The position numbers and the translations under genes were made by a program. A DNA stretch of 64,000 nt. Source: an uncultured Bacteroidia bacterium (GTDB lineage: Bacteria > Bacteroidota > Bacteroidia > Bacteroidales > Prolixibacteraceae). The notes beneath the pieces were generated by a model. It did not search any database, was not told the origin of the DNA, and saw only the letters and a list, made by a program, of their open reading frames with translations. Below, piece after piece: positions 57,330 through 64,000 of this stretch (position 1 is its first letter; each line of letters begins with the position of its first letter). Location of the stretch: contig CAIVCR010000049.1 in assembly GCA_903904515.1 (NCBI GenBank), forward strand, positions 62,001 to 126,000. The letters run 5' to 3'.

Positions 57330-58565
57330 ATGGTTATATATCTTTATTATTCAATACTTATTATTCTGATTTTAAATTTCATGATCGAGCGCTGGCTCGA
57401 TTATTTGAATTCCACAAAATGGTCTGCAGAACTTCCTCCAGAGTTAAAGGGAATTTACGATGAAGAGAAATACGTTAAATCGGTCGAGTACGAAAAAATA
57501 CGACACAAATTCGGTAAAATCACCGAATCACTTGGCTTTATAGCTATAATTTCTCTCTTCGCAACCGGATTATTCGGCTGGCTTGATGCTCTTGTCAGAT
57601 CGTATGTGAATCATCCAATTTTTACTACGCTGATTTACTTTGCATTTTTAGGACTTATAACAGAAATTATCTCATTACCCTTTTCGTGGTTCGATACTTT
57701 TAAGATTGAGGAGAAATTTGGATTTAATAAATCAACACAACGCCTCTTTTTTATTGATCATCTGAAAGGACTATTCGTTGGTGCCATAATAGGTGGGGCA
57801 ATTCTCTTTCCGATTTTATGGATTTACCTGATTGCCGGTAATTTATTTTGGATCTATTCTCTTGGTGTGATTACCTTTTTCTCGGTTTTTATGTTGTTGT
57901 TTTACTCCAGTGTTATCGTACCTCTTTTTAATAAACAAACTCCGTTGCCTGACGGTGAACTGAAAGATGCCATAACCTCGTTCAGCAAAAAAGCAGGCTT
58001 TAAACTCGACAATATATTTCTGATTGATGGGTCGAAAAGGTCTACAAAAGCCAATGCCTATTTCACCGGATTGGGCAGAAAAAAAAGAATTGTGTTGTTC
58101 GATACATTGATTAATGAGTTGAGTACAGAGGAGATTGTTGCTGTGCTGGCCCATGAAATAGGTCATTATAAGAAACGACACGTTTATTCCGGGCTGTTTT
58201 TCTCACTTTTATCAACCGCTTTAATGCTTTTTGTATTTGCACTTGTGAGCAGAAACCCGGTATTTGCACAGGTACTAGGATCAGACACACCTGGATTCCA
58301 TTTGTCAATGATCTCATTTGGAATTCTTTATACACCACTCTCGTTCATTACCGGTTTGGCTATGAATTATCGGTCGAGAATGAATGAATATGAGGCCGAT
58401 AAGTTTGCTGCTGAGAACTATGGCGGTGAGTATCTCGCCTCTGCTTTGAAGAAATTGTCAGTAAGTAATTTAAGTAATCTGACCCCCCATCCGGCGTATG
58501 TTTTTTTTCACTATTCCCATCCCACATTACTTCAAAGACTTAAGAAGCTTTCGGAGATTAAATAA
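57330..58565 (+). CDS. M48 family membrane zinc metallopeptidase, Ste24-type
   Basis: 411 aa with several membrane spans and the catalytic motif VLAHEIGHYKKRH (His275, Glu276, His279). The third zinc ligand lies in MNEYEADKFAAE. N-terminal seven-span layout and the FKIEEKFGFNKSTQRLFFIDHLKG stretch are typical of CAAX prenyl protease 1/Ste24 relatives rather than HtpX. In bacteria these likely do membrane protein or lipoprotein quality control; no prenylated substrate is known here. It may be co-transcribed with the DUF6340 pair. Confidence 0.92.
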   Translation: MVIYLYYSILIILILNFMIERWLDYLNSTKWSAELPPELKGIYDEEKYVKSVEYEKIRHKFGKITESLGFIAIISLFATGLFGWLDALVRSYVNHPIFTTLIYFAFLGLITEIISLPFSWFDTFKIEEKFGFNKSTQRLFFIDHLKGLFVGAIIGGAILFPILWIYLIAGNLFWIYSLGVITFFSVFMLLFYSSVIVPLFNKQTPLPDGELKDAITSFSKKAGFKLDNIFLIDGSKRSTKANAYFTGLGRKKRIVLFDTLINELSTEEIVAVLAHEIGHYKKRHVYSGLFFSLLSTALMLFVFALVSRNPVFAQVLGSDTPGFHLSMISFGILYTPLSFITGLAMNYRSRMNEYEADKFAAENYGGEYLASALKKLSVSNLSNLTPHPAYVFFHYSHPTLLQRLKKLSEIK

Positions 58566-58637
58566 CCGGAATTACTTTAGCAGAATGGACAACGCTGAGT
58601 GAATATCACACCCTGCTTCATTCTCAATAAAGATTTG

Positions 58638-58645
58638 TATTTTTG
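58638..58645 (+). promoter_or_regulatory. Candidate -7 element of the fabG promoter
   Basis: TATTTTTG, exact TAnnTTTG form, about 50 bases before ATG 58694. No TTTG box at the normal spacing was found. Confidence 0.4.
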
Positions 58646-58693
58646 CGAACTTGTAAAATAGTGATAACTGAAATTTAAAATAAATTCTATACT

Positions 58694-59440
58694 ATGAAAC
58701 TTTTAGAGGGAAAAACGGCAATTATTACCGGAGCATCTCGCGGTATTGGCAAGGCGATTGCGATTAAATTTGCAGAAGAGGGGTGCAATATAGCTTTTAC
58801 AGATCTGTTTTATGACGACATTGCCAAGGCAACCGAAGCAGAACTTCTGGCCATGGGGGTAAAAGCAAAAGCCTATTCATCAGACGCATCTAAATTCGAA
58901 GATTCTCAAAATGTTGTTAATCAGATTACCGCAGATTTTGGATCCATTGACATTTTGGTCAACAATGCTGGTATTACAAAGGATACACTTCTTATGCGGA
59001 TGACTGAAGATCAATGGGATGCAGTAATTACAGTGAATCTGAAATCAGTATTTAATTTCACTAAAGCGGTACAGGCAGGTATGCTTAAGCAACGAAGTGG
59101 ATCTATTGTTAACATGAGTTCCGTAGTTGGCGTTAGTGGGAATGGCGGGCAATCAAACTATTCGGCATCAAAAGCCGGTATAATTGGGTTTACCAAATCA
59201 ATTGCCAAGGAACTTGGCTCCAGAGGAATTCGTTCAAATGCTATTGCTCCTGGATTTATTATTACAGAAATGACTGCTAAGATTCCCGAAGATGCTCGTA
59301 AACAATGGGAAGCCAATATTCCGATGAGACGTGGCGGATTACCTGACGAGGTCGCCAAAGTGGCCCTATTCCTGGCTTCAGATCTTGCCTCCTATGTTTC
59401 GGGACAGGTAATCAATGTCTGTGGTGCAATGAATACCTAA
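58694..59440 (+). CDS. fabG: 3-oxoacyl-[acyl-carrier-protein] reductase
   Basis: 248 aa short-chain dehydrogenase. TGASRGIGKAIA cofactor loop, LVNNAGITKDTLLMRM, catalytic Ser in NMSSVVGVSGNGGQ, YSASKAG with the catalytic Tyr and Lys, and the end YVSGQVINVCGAM. The ITKDTLLMRM and GxQVINVCGAM features fit FabG of fatty acid elongation. Single gene followed by a terminator. Confidence 0.92.
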   Translation: MKLLEGKTAIITGASRGIGKAIAIKFAEEGCNIAFTDLFYDDIAKATEAELLAMGVKAKAYSSDASKFEDSQNVVNQITADFGSIDILVNNAGITKDTLLMRMTEDQWDAVITVNLKSVFNFTKAVQAGMLKQRSGSIVNMSSVVGVSGNGGQSNYSASKAGIIGFTKSIAKELGSRGIRSNAIAPGFIITEMTAKIPEDARKQWEANIPMRRGGLPDEVAKVALFLASDLASYVSGQVINVCGAMNT

Positions 59441-59525
59441 ATCACCAAAATATTCAGATCTGTCGCAATTTTAACAAAAATTTAAATTTAAATGACATTT
59501 CGTGAATTATTTCAGGTAATTATAT

Positions 59526-59553
59526 AAAAAGAGCTGAGCGATCAGCTTTTTTT
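59526..59553 (+). terminator. Terminator of fabG
   Basis: AGCTGA-GCGA-TCAGCT hairpin with A-run before and seven T after, about 90 bases past the fabG stop. Confidence 0.8.
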
Positions 59554-59772
59554 ATACCCCTGTCAAAGAGATTTTCACCTTTTTCTTCTATTTTTTTTGT
59601 ATCTTGCAAGTGCAAGGTGTATGAGGTTGCTTTTACGTGCGATAAAGATCAACAGAACTTCGAAGAAAATTTGAATCTTTATGCCCACTGGAATTAAATT
59701 TAGGAACGGTATTTCCTTTGCAACATTTAAGGCTAACATACAATCCCAATCGGATTAATAAAATTATTTTGT
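59554..59772 (+). other. Leader region of the SpoIIE-type phosphatase gene
   Basis: No gene seen. It holds a TATCTTGC element, close to a -7 box, overlapped by the dyad CTTGCA-AG-TGCAAG (59603-59616), which could be an operator. The remaining part is an approximately 150-base AT-rich leader. Confidence 0.4.
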
Positions 59773-61743
59773 GTGAAAGCAAAGAATATTTCTTATCGTT
59801 TAAGCATTTACTTTTTAATTTCAGCGATAATTTTTTCAGGCATTATCATCCTAATCGGGGATTATTATGTCCGTGATTTAATGTTTGACAGAACCCGTTA
59901 TCGCCTTCAATATGAGTTGCGCGAGGTAATTGACGATTTAGAGAACTCAATGGATAATCCGGCCAGGTTTGTAAGACAATTGGCACTCGATTTCAATCAG
60001 CCGGAACTTGACAAAGATCCTTCTAAATTTATGGCCCTGATATTTGATGGACAACCAGGAACCTATGCCATCAGATTAATTCGATCAGATATCAGGAACA
60101 AGATTCACCCAGGACAAGATCTTAATTTATGCCGGACAAACGGGATTATCCACTCGGAGAACCAAAAACTAAGTAGCCCTAATAAAACAATAAATGAGTG
60201 GATTAACCAGATGGCACATCAATCCAAACCTGAATGGAGTGTCCCTTTTTATAATACTGAGATTAAAGCCCGAAGCATAATCTATGCTTATCCGTTTGAT
60301 TATTTGGAAAACAAAACAAAAGTTCATGCTACTTTTTTTTGTAGCATAAATATAGATAATCAACTTCAGAACCTGAACAAACAAATCCTGGTAAAGTCAG
60401 GAATTGCAGTTTTACTGAACAGGAAAGACCAGATTATTTACCATCCCGATATTTTGGAAACCGGCAATAGTATAGGCACCCTGATCCGGTTATTTGATAA
60501 AAGCAATTTGGATATTAAAAGATTAATAGCTGACCGCCCATCCGGATATCAGCGCATTCATTCTCAAAACAAGGGTTATGATAATTCTATTGTTATTTAT
60601 TGGCCCTTGAAATCGTCCAGTTGGTATATAATTATCACTATTCCGGAAAATCTTTTTATATCGGAGAATAAAAGATTTTTGTTGTTTTTTATTCCATTGC
60701 TCCTCTTTGTTGGAAGCCTTGCTGCTTCTATAACTATTTATAATTCAATTAAATTGTATTCGCCGATCTCTATTTTAGCTGATGATTCAAGTAAAATGGT
60801 AGCGGAGGCAGATTTTGTCAGCGATTTCAATTCCAATGATATTAAGGTTCTTTCTGATAGTGCCCTGATATGGAAATTGTCGGAAAAGCGTCCCTTATCT
60901 CCAATGAATGATATTAATGCACTGGTCTACAATCTCGAAAAATTAAAAGATCGTCTGAACGAATATCGGGAAAGTTCAATTCAAAGTTCGTTAGATAGAT
61001 TGGAAATTGAAAAAGAGCTGAAATTGGCCAGAGATATAGAAATGGGTATGGTCCCGATTGATTTTCCACTTGTCCCGGGACGGACAGATTTCGATTGTTT
61101 CGGAAGATTGATTCCTGCAAAAATTGTAGGTGGCGATCTGTTTGATTTGTTTATATTGGATGAGAACTTTTTGTTTATTTCAATAACCGATACGGTGGGT
61201 AAAGGAATTCCAGCTGCCATGTACTCGGTGATGACCAGAACATTTATCCGGAGTATCGCTAATCCAATTACACGACTCGGGAAAATGATGGAATCCTTAA
61301 ACGATGCCCTCACTCTTGTACATAATTCAGATATGTTTGCAACCGTTTTCCTGGGGAAACTTGATCTTGCAACAGGCGAATTGGAATATTGCAATGCAGG
61401 ACATCCTTATCCCCTTATTCTCCGAAACATCGAAAAGGATGAAGTCCTGAATAATTCGCAAGGGATTCCAGTGGGAATAAAACGAAATATCTCCTATTCC
61501 GAAAACCGGATTAATTTGGCTTCCGGTGAATCGATAATACTTTTTACCGATGGAGTTACAGAACAGAATAATGAGGCTGGTGCATTATTCGGTTTAGAAG
61601 GATTGGTTACAGCTCTCAGTTCATTGCGAGGTTTTACAGCTCAAGCTATTGTTAATGAAATACTTGATGCGTTAACTAACTTTCGGGATCAGGCCGATGT
61701 TCATGATGACACAGCCGTTGTTGCAATTAAATTTATTGGGTAA
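59773..61743 (+). CDS. Membrane sensor with SpoIIE-type PP2C phosphatase domain
   Basis: 656 aa, start GTG 59773. TM1 at about 9-29, an extracytoplasmic domain of roughly 270 residues of Cache-like size, TM2 about 302-326, a linker with coiled coil (about 395-420), then the phosphatase domain: ELKLARDIEMGMVP, KIVGGDLFDLF, TDTVGKGIPAAMYSV, EYCNAGHPYPLIL, FTDGVTEQNNE and DDTAVVAIKF, with the metal-binding aspartates present. RsbU-like proteins of this kind dephosphorylate STAS anti-anti-sigma partners in a partner-switching pathway. No STAS or RsbW-type gene is adjacent, so the target is unknown. Confidence 0.9.
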   Translation: MKAKNISYRLSIYFLISAIIFSGIIILIGDYYVRDLMFDRTRYRLQYELREVIDDLENSMDNPARFVRQLALDFNQPELDKDPSKFMALIFDGQPGTYAIRLIRSDIRNKIHPGQDLNLCRTNGIIHSENQKLSSPNKTINEWINQMAHQSKPEWSVPFYNTEIKARSIIYAYPFDYLENKTKVHATFFCSINIDNQLQNLNKQILVKSGIAVLLNRKDQIIYHPDILETGNSIGTLIRLFDKSNLDIKRLIADRPSGYQRIHSQNKGYDNSIVIYWPLKSSSWYIIITIPENLFISENKRFLLFFIPLLLFVGSLAASITIYNSIKLYSPISILADDSSKMVAEADFVSDFNSNDIKVLSDSALIWKLSEKRPLSPMNDINALVYNLEKLKDRLNEYRESSIQSSLDRLEIEKELKLARDIEMGMVPIDFPLVPGRTDFDCFGRLIPAKIVGGDLFDLFILDENFLFISITDTVGKGIPAAMYSVMTRTFIRSIANPITRLGKMMESLNDALTLVHNSDMFATVFLGKLDLATGELEYCNAGHPYPLILRNIEKDEVLNNSQGIPVGIKRNISYSENRINLASGESIILFTDGVTEQNNEAGALFGLEGLVTALSSLRGFTAQAIVNEILDALTNFRDQADVHDDTAVVAIKFIG

Positions 61744-61751
61744 GCTGCAAA

Positions 61752-62384
61752 TCAGATAAATTTAAAACCCAGCGAAATTGTGAACCCTTTGCCTTTGTTT
61801 ACAAACCCGATATTACCTGGATTTGAGTCAGATATATTGGAAAGTCCCCACTCATACCGAACATCAAAAGTAAATTTAAGAATATCAATCCCTGCACCTA
61901 ATTGCCAATCCCAGATATTGTTCTTTAAATTATTCAGAGCCAAATTATTCAGATTTGATTTTACATTACTGCCTGACATTGCAAAAGACATTGCAGGACC
62001 TGTAAACGCACGGATAGAGGCAACTTTTAAGTTAATAAGCTTATAACCAACCAGCATCGGAATCTGAATCGTTTTTAGTTTAACCGTCTGAGTAAGTGAA
62101 GTGGGTGAACCGCTGGTAGATTGACTGTTTTTCTGGCAATAGAGAAGTTCAGGTTGAAAGTATAATTTCTTTCCGCCTAAACGGGCAAATGCTCCGATAT
62201 TAAACCCAGATTTAACTGCAGAGGTGAAATTCGTGTAGGAAATGCCATTGATTGTATTATTATCGGTAGAAATTTGATTCGAATTAATTCCCCCCTTCAA
62301 ACCAATATCAAACGTGAATGGTAATTGTGCAAAAGTAGAAAGTCCAATTGTCAATAATGTTATAGTAAGGATCGATTTTTTCAT
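61752..62384 (-). CDS. PorT-like outer membrane beta-barrel protein
   Basis: 210 aa. Signal peptide MKKSILTITLLTIGLSTFAQ, then alternating strands with GLKGGINSNQIS, GFNIGAFARLGGKKLYFQPELLY, TIQIPMLVGYKLI and the C-terminal ISLGFKFI with aromatic end. This matches the small 8-strand porin/PorT barrels common in Bacteroidota. Role unknown; convergent with the phosphatase gene, 8 bases apart. Confidence 0.85.
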   Translation of the reverse strand: MKKSILTITLLTIGLSTFAQLPFTFDIGLKGGINSNQISTDNNTINGISYTNFTSAVKSGFNIGAFARLGGKKLYFQPELLYCQKNSQSTSGSPTSLTQTVKLKTIQIPMLVGYKLINLKVASIRAFTGPAMSFAMSGSNVKSNLNNLALNNLKNNIWDWQLGAGIDILKFTFDVRYEWGLSNISDSNPGNIGFVNKGKGFTISLGFKFI

Positions 62385-62504
62385 AGCGTAGTTTTTACGT
62401 AAAAATTAGAATCTTTATTTGAACTTATTTATACGAAGTAAGGAAAATTATTGGTGCCAAACAAGAGGAGAGGGGGTGGCAGATACAAAATAGATTTCTC
62501 CCCG

Positions 62505-63239
62505 CTACATTCCCCGTTCTTTACTAATGAGCTGGTAGGCTTCATTCAGTTTTTGAAATTTCTCATTGGCCGCCTTCTGAACATCTTCACCCAGATAGCT
62601 TACTTTGTCAGGATGATATTTAAGCGCCATCTTTCGGTATGATTTTTTAATCTCCTCGTTAGTGGCTTGCTTTTGAATTTCGAGAATAGCATAGGCCCAG
62701 TCCGTTTTTGGGACAAACATTGCTTCGATTGAGTTATAATCGGCTTCCGAAAGACCCAGTGTTGTTGCAATATGCTTTATCAGTGAAAGTTCATCAGGAT
62801 GGATAAACCCATCAGCCATTGCTATACCAAACAGAAAATGAACCAGTTGAAGGCGGGATGAATAATCTACAAACTTCCTGATCTGATTACAAACATCTGT
62901 TATCGGAATATTCTGACGGGTAAGATCTTTAAGAATAACTAAAGCCTGCTTTGCCCCATCTGTTCCAAAACTTCGGATTAAAAATTCCTTGACATAATCA
63001 AGTTCTGAGCGGAGTATCTTCCCATCCGCTTTTAAGACGGCTGTTATAAGGACAAGAAGACTGAACATATAATCACCCTGTGTGATCTGAGCTTTTTGAT
63101 CCGTTATCGATCCTGGTTGTTGATGAATGATCTCTGCTTCATCAAAAAAAGAGCCCAAAAAGAATCCTGCAAGGGCGCCAAGGGGCCCGCCCAGGGTAAA
63201 CCCCAGTCCTCCGCCAATCCATTTACCAAATTTTGCCAT
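62505..63239 (-). CDS. TerB-like plus C-terminal J-domain protein (DjlA-like)
   Basis: 244 aa. A glycine-rich hydrophobic N-terminus (GGGLGFTLGGPLGALAGFFLGSFF), a TerB-type helical domain (about 50-165; LVLITAVLKADGKILRSEL, GIAMADGFIHPDEL), and a J domain with LKYHPDKV at the end, holding the HPD motif that stimulates DnaK ATPase. This order matches DjlA-like membrane-tethered co-chaperones. The start lies inside the end of coaE (17-base overlap), so translation is linked. Confidence 0.88.
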   Translation of the reverse strand: MAKFGKWIGGGLGFTLGGPLGALAGFFLGSFFDEAEIIHQQPGSITDQKAQITQGDYMFSLLVLITAVLKADGKILRSELDYVKEFLIRSFGTDGAKQALVILKDLTRQNIPITDVCNQIRKFVDYSSRLQLVHFLFGIAMADGFIHPDELSLIKHIATTLGLSEADYNSIEAMFVPKTDWAYAILEIQKQATNEEIKKSYRKMALKYHPDKVSYLGEDVQKAANEKFQKLNEAYQLISKERGM

Positions 63240-63822
63240 ATTCTCTGATTATTTTATCAATCTTTAAAATTTGTGGGATTACCAATTTATCGTTGTTATT
63301 TTCAATGAGATAATCTGCCATTTGAATTTTTTGGTCATCATTCAATTGGTTGGAAATACGCTGTCTTACATTTTTGACAGTTGTATGATCACGCTTTATC
63401 ACTCGCGTAATCCTGGTCATTTCATCAGCCAAAATCAGAATATTCTTGTCAAAATCGGAAGCATAGCCGCTTTCGAACAGAATGGCAGCTTCATATAGGA
63501 TATATGGAGCTGATGGGAAACGATCACTCCATTGAATAAACTGTTGTCTTACAGCAGGATGAATAATTTTATTTATTGCCGATAACGCTTTCTTATTATT
63601 GAATACAATCTCAGCTACCTTTTTCCGGTCCAGTATTCCATCCTTAGTATAGACATCTTTTCCCAATAGCTCAATAATAAGATCTCTAATTTTTGGATCG
63701 TTATTCTGCAGGTTTTTAGCCTCCTGATCGGCATGAAAAACAGGAATCCCCAATAGTTTAAAGATTTCACAAACGGTGGTTTTTCCGCTGCCGATTCCTC
63801 CTGTGATTCCAATTTTTTTCAT
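63223..63822 (-). CDS. coaE: Dephospho-CoA kinase
   Basis: 199 aa from ATG 63822; the longer track start is a TTG inside the upstream gene. Last step of CoA synthesis. P-loop GITGGIGSGKTT, GIPVFHADQEAK, and the YILYEAAILFESGY and KRDHTTVKNVRQRISNQ stretches are typical. The gene begins 7 bases after the YbbR-like stop and overlaps the J-domain gene, giving a three-gene operon. Confidence 0.95.
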   Translation of the reverse strand: MKKIGITGGIGSGKTTVCEIFKLLGIPVFHADQEAKNLQNNDPKIRDLIIELLGKDVYTKDGILDRKKVAEIVFNNKKALSAINKIIHPAVRQQFIQWSDRFPSAPYILYEAAILFESGYASDFDKNILILADEMTRITRVIKRDHTTVKNVRQRISNQLNDDQKIQMADYLIENNNDKLVIPQILKIDKIIREYGKIW

Positions 63823-63829
63823 TGAGAAC

Positions 63830-64000
63830 TTATTTCCTTTCAATTAAATAATCAACCTCCTTGGGAAAATAGTCTGCTGAAACTACATTCTCAGGTAAAT
63901 TACCAAGTGTTACCGGTAATTTTGAAAAGATGCCGGAATGGTGTGAATAATCAACAATTGCCTTAAAACTGCTATTATTCAGCTTATTATATTGGCTTAT
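63830..64000 (-). CDS. YbbR-like domain protein, C-terminal end (runs off the window)
   Basis: 56 codons and a stop (TAA, 63832-63830) are visible. The peptide ends SKLPVTLGNLPENVVSADYFPKEVDYLIERK, which fits the last strands of a YbbR domain (L.GLP..V....P..V.Y.I). YbbR-like genes often precede coaE in Bacteroidota. The short length makes the family call moderate. Confidence 0.6.
   Translation of the reverse strand: MSQYNKLNNSSFKAIVDYSHHSGIFSKLPVTLGNLPENVVSADYFPKEVDYLIERK

Overview
The window looks like a chromosomal segment of a Bacteroidota bacterium. The base composition is AT-leaning, start codons have no strong Shine-Dalgarno sequence, and one promoter fits the Bacteroidota TTTG-N19-TAnnTTTG form. 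Outer-membrane and lipoprotein families typical of the phylum are present (TonB receptor with surface lipoproteins, PorT-like barrel, DUF6340, DUF349). The mevalonate route, a fused 2-oxoacid dehydrogenase E1 and a B12 surface-uptake locus argue for a heterotrophic member. I cannot place the order with confidence.

Layout. 1-1.4 kb: end of a sodium-pumping biotin-dependent decarboxylase operon. 1.4-5.3 kb: a carbohydrate cluster (ThuA, DUF1080, Tat-exported Gfo/Idh/MocA, AgaI-like isomerase), probably a periplasmic 3-keto-glycoside route. 5.3-7.5 kb: selD and mnmH, the selenouridine tRNA modification pair. 7.6-12.7 kb: a kinase with a degenerate receiver, an M16 peptidase and a HAD phosphatase. 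12.7-20 kb: membrane pyrophosphatase, then odhB and sucA. 20-30.3 kb: Fe-S nuclease, trmD, a truncated hsp20 remnant, a DUF349 protein, pyrG and yidC. 30.3-32.1 kb: lipA, a ferredoxin-NADP reductase-like protein and a tiny Cys-rich protein.

32.3-45.7 kb is the most striking part. Ten co-directional, tightly packed genes first encode leucine breakdown: a 2-oxoacid dehydrogenase E1, both methylcrotonyl-CoA carboxylase subunits, methylglutaconyl-CoA hydratase and an acyl-CoA dehydrogenase. They continue directly into the mevalonate pathway: HMG-CoA reductase, two GHMP kinases, diphosphomevalonate decarboxylase and type 2 IPP isomerase. The product of the first half, HMG-CoA, is the substrate of the second half. 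Neither HMG-CoA synthase nor HMG-CoA lyase is in the window. I read this as a leucine-to-isoprenoid operon.

45.8-47.5 kb: ribH, a YwbE-family gene and a PAP2 phosphatase. 47.5-52.2 kb: a vitamin B12 uptake operon (surface lipoprotein, BtuB-like receptor, BtuG-like propeller) behind a cobalamin riboswitch with a recognisable promoter and a possible expression platform. 52.3-64 kb: pepD, a DUF2007-Usp fusion, two DUF6340 lipoproteins, a Ste24-type protease, fabG, a SpoIIE-type phosphatase, a PorT-like barrel, a TerB-DnaJ protein, coaE and the end of a YbbR-like gene. I saw no tRNA, rRNA, CRISPR array or intact insertion sequence.
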